A stretch of DNA of 8,673 nucleotides from Hydrogenimonas sp. Its GTDB lineage: Bacteria > Campylobacterota > Campylobacteria > Campylobacterales > Hydrogenimonadaceae. Where the stretch lies: assembly GCF_029933015.1 (NCBI RefSeq), contig NZ_JAOZOZ010000064.1, forward strand, positions 1-8,673. Direction: 5' to 3'. Shown piece by piece: positions 7,084 to 8,673 of this stretch (the first letter of the stretch is position 1; each line of letters begins with the position of its first letter). The position numbers were made by a program, and so were the translations under genes. Under the pieces are notes generated by a model. That model was not told the origin of the DNA. It ran no database searches and was given only the letters and a program-made list of their open reading frames with translations.

Positions 7084-7089
7084 ATTATA
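7084..7089 (-). promoter_or_regulatory. -10 box of WYL regulator gene
   Basis: The minus strand reads GGTATAATCT across this site, a perfect TATAAT. Transcription would start near 7077, leaving a leader of about 34 bases. The operator-like repeat begins 16 bases upstream of the box, where a -35 element would lie, so a bound protein would cover the promoter. The plus strand here reads GATTATACC, so the same site might also serve the divergent ATPase gene. Confidence 0.6.
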
Positions 7090-7106
7090 CCATTTTCCCG
7101 GCTGTG

Positions 7107-7124
7107 CGACACAACCTGTCGCGC
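7107..7124. promoter_or_regulatory. Operator-like inverted repeat, copy 2
   Basis: The sequence CGACACAACCTGTCGCGC sits within a perfect 6-base inverted repeat, GCGACA (7106-7111) and TGTCGC (7117-7122), with a 5-base spacer. It differs from the copy at 5698-5715 at one central position. It overlaps the -35 region of the WYL gene and lies 41 bases before the ATPase start, so binding could affect both. Assignment to the WYL protein is inference from position. Confidence 0.72.
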
Positions 7125-7154
7125 CGAAAGCCCATCATGCCCCAAACGAAAGAA

Positions 7155-7159
7155 AGGAG
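7155..7159 (+). promoter_or_regulatory. Ribosome binding site that decides the ATPase start
   Basis: AGGAG five bases before the ATG at 7165. The frame is open further upstream to 6994, but that extension overlaps the WYL gene's start, so this site marks the true start. Confidence 0.8.
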
Positions 7160-7164
7160 TGACG

Positions 7165-8577
7165 ATGGCGGGATTTATCGTGGAGAAAAGAGGCGTAGAA
7201 AAGCCCGTGGTGCCGGCCGATTTTACCCATGCGCTCTGTACGGGGGAGACCGGAAGCGGCAAGACCAGCGGATTCATGCTGCCCAACATCGAAGAGAGGA
7301 TCGTGCGAGGGCACGGCATTTTCGCCGTCGATTTCAAGGGCAATCTGCACGCCCAGATCAAATCGCTGGCCCAAAAGCACGGGCGGCTGCGGGATGTGGT
7401 GGAGATAGGGACGCCCTGGGGGGAGGGCGTCAACCTGCTGGAGGGTACGAACCGCACCCTCTTTTCACGGATGCTCGACGGCATCGTCAACGAGGAGAAG
7501 AGAGATTTCTGGCACGCTTCGGCCGTGGCGCTGGGGCTGCACGTGTACGACATACTGACGGCGATGGAGGATGTGGCCGAGATATTCGCGGAGGCCGGCG
7601 TGGAGGGGGTGGAGCCGCCCTACAGGCTCGATCTGCCGAATATGGGGAGGATCCTGCAGCAGGCATCTTCCCTGGAGGGTTTTCTGCGGCGCTGCCGTCT
7701 CTTTCTGCAGGAGGAGTGTTACGAGGTCGTGACGAAGCTGCCGCCTTTCGCGCGGGGGGCTTTCCGCCAGGCCAGAGAGGGTGCGGAGGAGCATCTGGAG
7801 TTTATACGGAGTTTCGTCAAGGATATCGACGAAAGCTCGCCCGCGGCGGGTTCTGGCGGGGTGCTTTTCAGCCTGCGGCAGCTGGTGCAGGCGATGAGCG
7901 ACGGTGCCGTTTCCGGAAGCGGCGATCTGATGGAGTATCTGGAGGATGGAAAGATCGTGGTGATACGCAGCGACGCTTTCAGCGACATGCTGACGCGGGT
8001 TTTTATGCAGATGCTCTTTACCCGGCTGAGCCGGCGTCTGAGCCACACGCCCGTGACCCTCTTCGTCGACGAATTCCAGCGCGTCGTGGGGAGCGACAAC
8101 CTGCCCCATGTGGATGTCTTTCGGGAGAAGCGGGTGGAGCTGATCGCCGCGGTGCAGAATATCCGGCAGCTGGAAAACCGGGTGGGGGAGAGGGTGTGCG
8201 ACGAGTTTCTGGGCAATATCCTCCACCGGTACGAGTTCGCCAACCATCTGGAGAACGATCTGGAGCGTTTCGAATACCGCGTGGGGCGGACCGTGAAGCT
8301 CGCCAAACCGGTTTTTCTGACGGAGTACGAGCTGGACGCCGCCCAGTACGCGTGGCAGAAGATCTGGGACAGAAACGTGGAGCTGCCGGGAAAATGGGTC
8401 TATCTGCAGGCCGACCGCAGCCGGCGCTGCTTCGTGAAAAACATGGAGAGCGGAGAGGTGCGGCCCCACTTTTTCGTGGAGATGCGTTACAGAGTGGCGG
8501 CGGAAGAGAAGCGTGAAGAGCATGGGGAGAAGGTGAAAGAGAGGCAGGAGAGAGAAGAGAAGATATTTTTCGATTAA
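7165..8577 (+). CDS. VirD4/TraD-like ATPase without membrane anchor
   Basis: A 470-residue P-loop ATPase that resembles the motor domain of type IV coupling proteins. Walker A is GETGSGKT (27-34), almost at the N-terminus. It is followed by GFMLPNI and AVDFKGN (54-60), the counterpart of the VirD4 'D-x-KG' step. Walker B is TLFVDEFQRV (298-307), and LIAAVQNIRQLE (326-337) matches the glutamine-bearing motif of the TraG/TraD C-terminal region. The middle (about 100-290) is helical and probably the all-alpha insert. The tail (about 445-470) is highly charged and may form a coiled coil. Coupling proteins usually carry N-terminal membrane helices; none is present, and no relaxase or mating-pore gene is in the window. 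Such ATPases form DNA-pumping hexamers. HerA-like relatives are an alternative class. The gene is divergent from the WYL regulator and likely under it. Confidence 0.85.
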   Translation: MAGFIVEKRGVEKPVVPADFTHALCTGETGSGKTSGFMLPNIEERIVRGHGIFAVDFKGNLHAQIKSLAQKHGRLRDVVEIGTPWGEGVNLLEGTNRTLFSRMLDGIVNEEKRDFWHASAVALGLHVYDILTAMEDVAEIFAEAGVEGVEPPYRLDLPNMGRILQQASSLEGFLRRCRLFLQEECYEVVTKLPPFARGAFRQAREGAEEHLEFIRSFVKDIDESSPAAGSGGVLFSLRQLVQAMSDGAVSGSGDLMEYLEDGKIVVIRSDAFSDMLTRVFMQMLFTRLSRRLSHTPVTLFVDEFQRVVGSDNLPHVDVFREKRVELIAAVQNIRQLENRVGERVCDEFLGNILHRYEFANHLENDLERFEYRVGRTVKLAKPVFLTEYELDAAQYAWQKIWDRNVELPGKWVYLQADRSRRCFVKNMESGEVRPHFFVEMRYRVAAEEKREEHGEKVKERQEREEKIFFD

Positions 8578-8581
8578 TCGG

Positions 8582-8587
8582 TATAAT
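8582..8587 (+). promoter_or_regulatory. -10 box of asparaginase-domain gene
   Basis: A perfect TATAAT within GGTATAATCTG, the same decamer core seen before the WYL gene. Usual spacing puts the transcription start at about 8594, directly before the ATG at 8595. No convincing -35 is seen. Confidence 0.5.
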
Positions 8588-8594
8588 CTGCTTT

Positions 8595-8673
8595 ATGGAA
8601 ACCATACGAATCATCAACACCGGCGGAACTTTCAACAAACGGTACGACCCGGTCGCGGGCGAGCTTTTCGTGC
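8595..8673 (+). CDS. Asparaginase-domain protein, 5' part only
   Basis: The first 26 codons of a gene that leaves the window. The N-terminus, METIRIINTGGTFNKRYDP, contains TGGTF, the asparaginase signature whose threonine is the nucleophile in L-asparaginases. This combination with NK-YDP resembles a short asparaginase-domain protein I associate with Campylobacterota; that recollection is unverified. The ATG lies 17 bases after the ATPase stop, and no clear Shine-Dalgarno sequence precedes it. It is probably an ordinary chromosomal gene and may mark the right edge of the module. Substrate and full length cannot be judged from this fragment. Confidence 0.75.
   Translation, partial: METIRIINTGGTFNKRYDPVAGELFV

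Noticed and set aside
6994..7164. Upstream extension of the VirD4-like ATPase by 57 residues
   Set aside because: It overlaps the divergent WYL gene and promoter, while AGGAG before 7165 marks a proper start.
7044..7553. N-terminal extension of the WYL regulator to 481 residues
   Set aside because: The added 170 residues are antisense to the ATPase gene and Ser/Pro-rich without structure. The ATG at 7043 has its own ribosome site and starts directly at the HTH.
6105..8516. Plus-strand open frame of 803 codons across the WYL and ATPase genes
   Set aside because: Its first part is antisense to the WYL gene and its last part is out of frame with the ATPase. The composition is Gly/Asp/Arg-rich with no domain.

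Overview
The window looks like chromosomal DNA from a GC-rich member of the Campylobacterota (Sulfurovum, Nitratifractor or Hydrogenimonas type). This placement is inferred from style and from the last gene: its start (METIRIINTGGTFNKRYDP) matches a short asparaginase-domain protein I associate with that phylum. Genes are GC-rich and tightly packed. The only sizeable gene-free stretches are 5588-5780, which is clearly AT-rich, and 7044-7164. I see no rRNA, tRNA, CRISPR array, insertion sequence or convincing intrinsic terminator.

Layout. Positions 5587 down to 1 hold a tightly spaced minus-strand cluster. In transcription order it encodes a NERD-nuclease/UvrD-like helicase (628 aa), a YbjN-like protein (183 aa), a large hybrid protease (939 aa) that joins a ClpB-type AAA+ module to an FtsH-type AAA+ module and an M41 zinc peptidase with no membrane anchor, and a small protein that runs off the left edge. 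The last two junctions are extremely tight: stop, one sense codon, start, all in the same reading frame. Divergent from this cluster, on the plus strand, is a small secreted protein of unknown function (5781-6101). Convergent with that is a WYL-domain transcription regulator (6108-7043, minus). Divergent from the regulator is a soluble VirD4/TraD-like ATPase (7165-8577, plus). The asparaginase-domain gene starts at 8595 and leaves the window.

How the parts may work together. The two divergent intergenic regions each carry nearly the same 18-bp block (CGACACA[T/A]CCTGTCGCGC) built around an inverted repeat CGACA-N5-TGTCG. One copy lies between the NERD-helicase cluster and the secreted-protein gene. 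The other sits next to a TATAAT box in front of the WYL regulator. The simplest reading is that the WYL protein binds both, controlling itself, probably the VirD4-like ATPase, and the cluster and/or the secreted-protein gene. That would tie 1-8577 into one regulon: a nuclease-helicase, a likely adaptor/chaperone, a soluble unfoldase-protease and a DNA-pumping-type ATPase under a ligand-sensing regulator. This resembles a stress-response or anti-mobile-element module, but that function is inference; no gene here matches a named defence system that I can identify with confidence.
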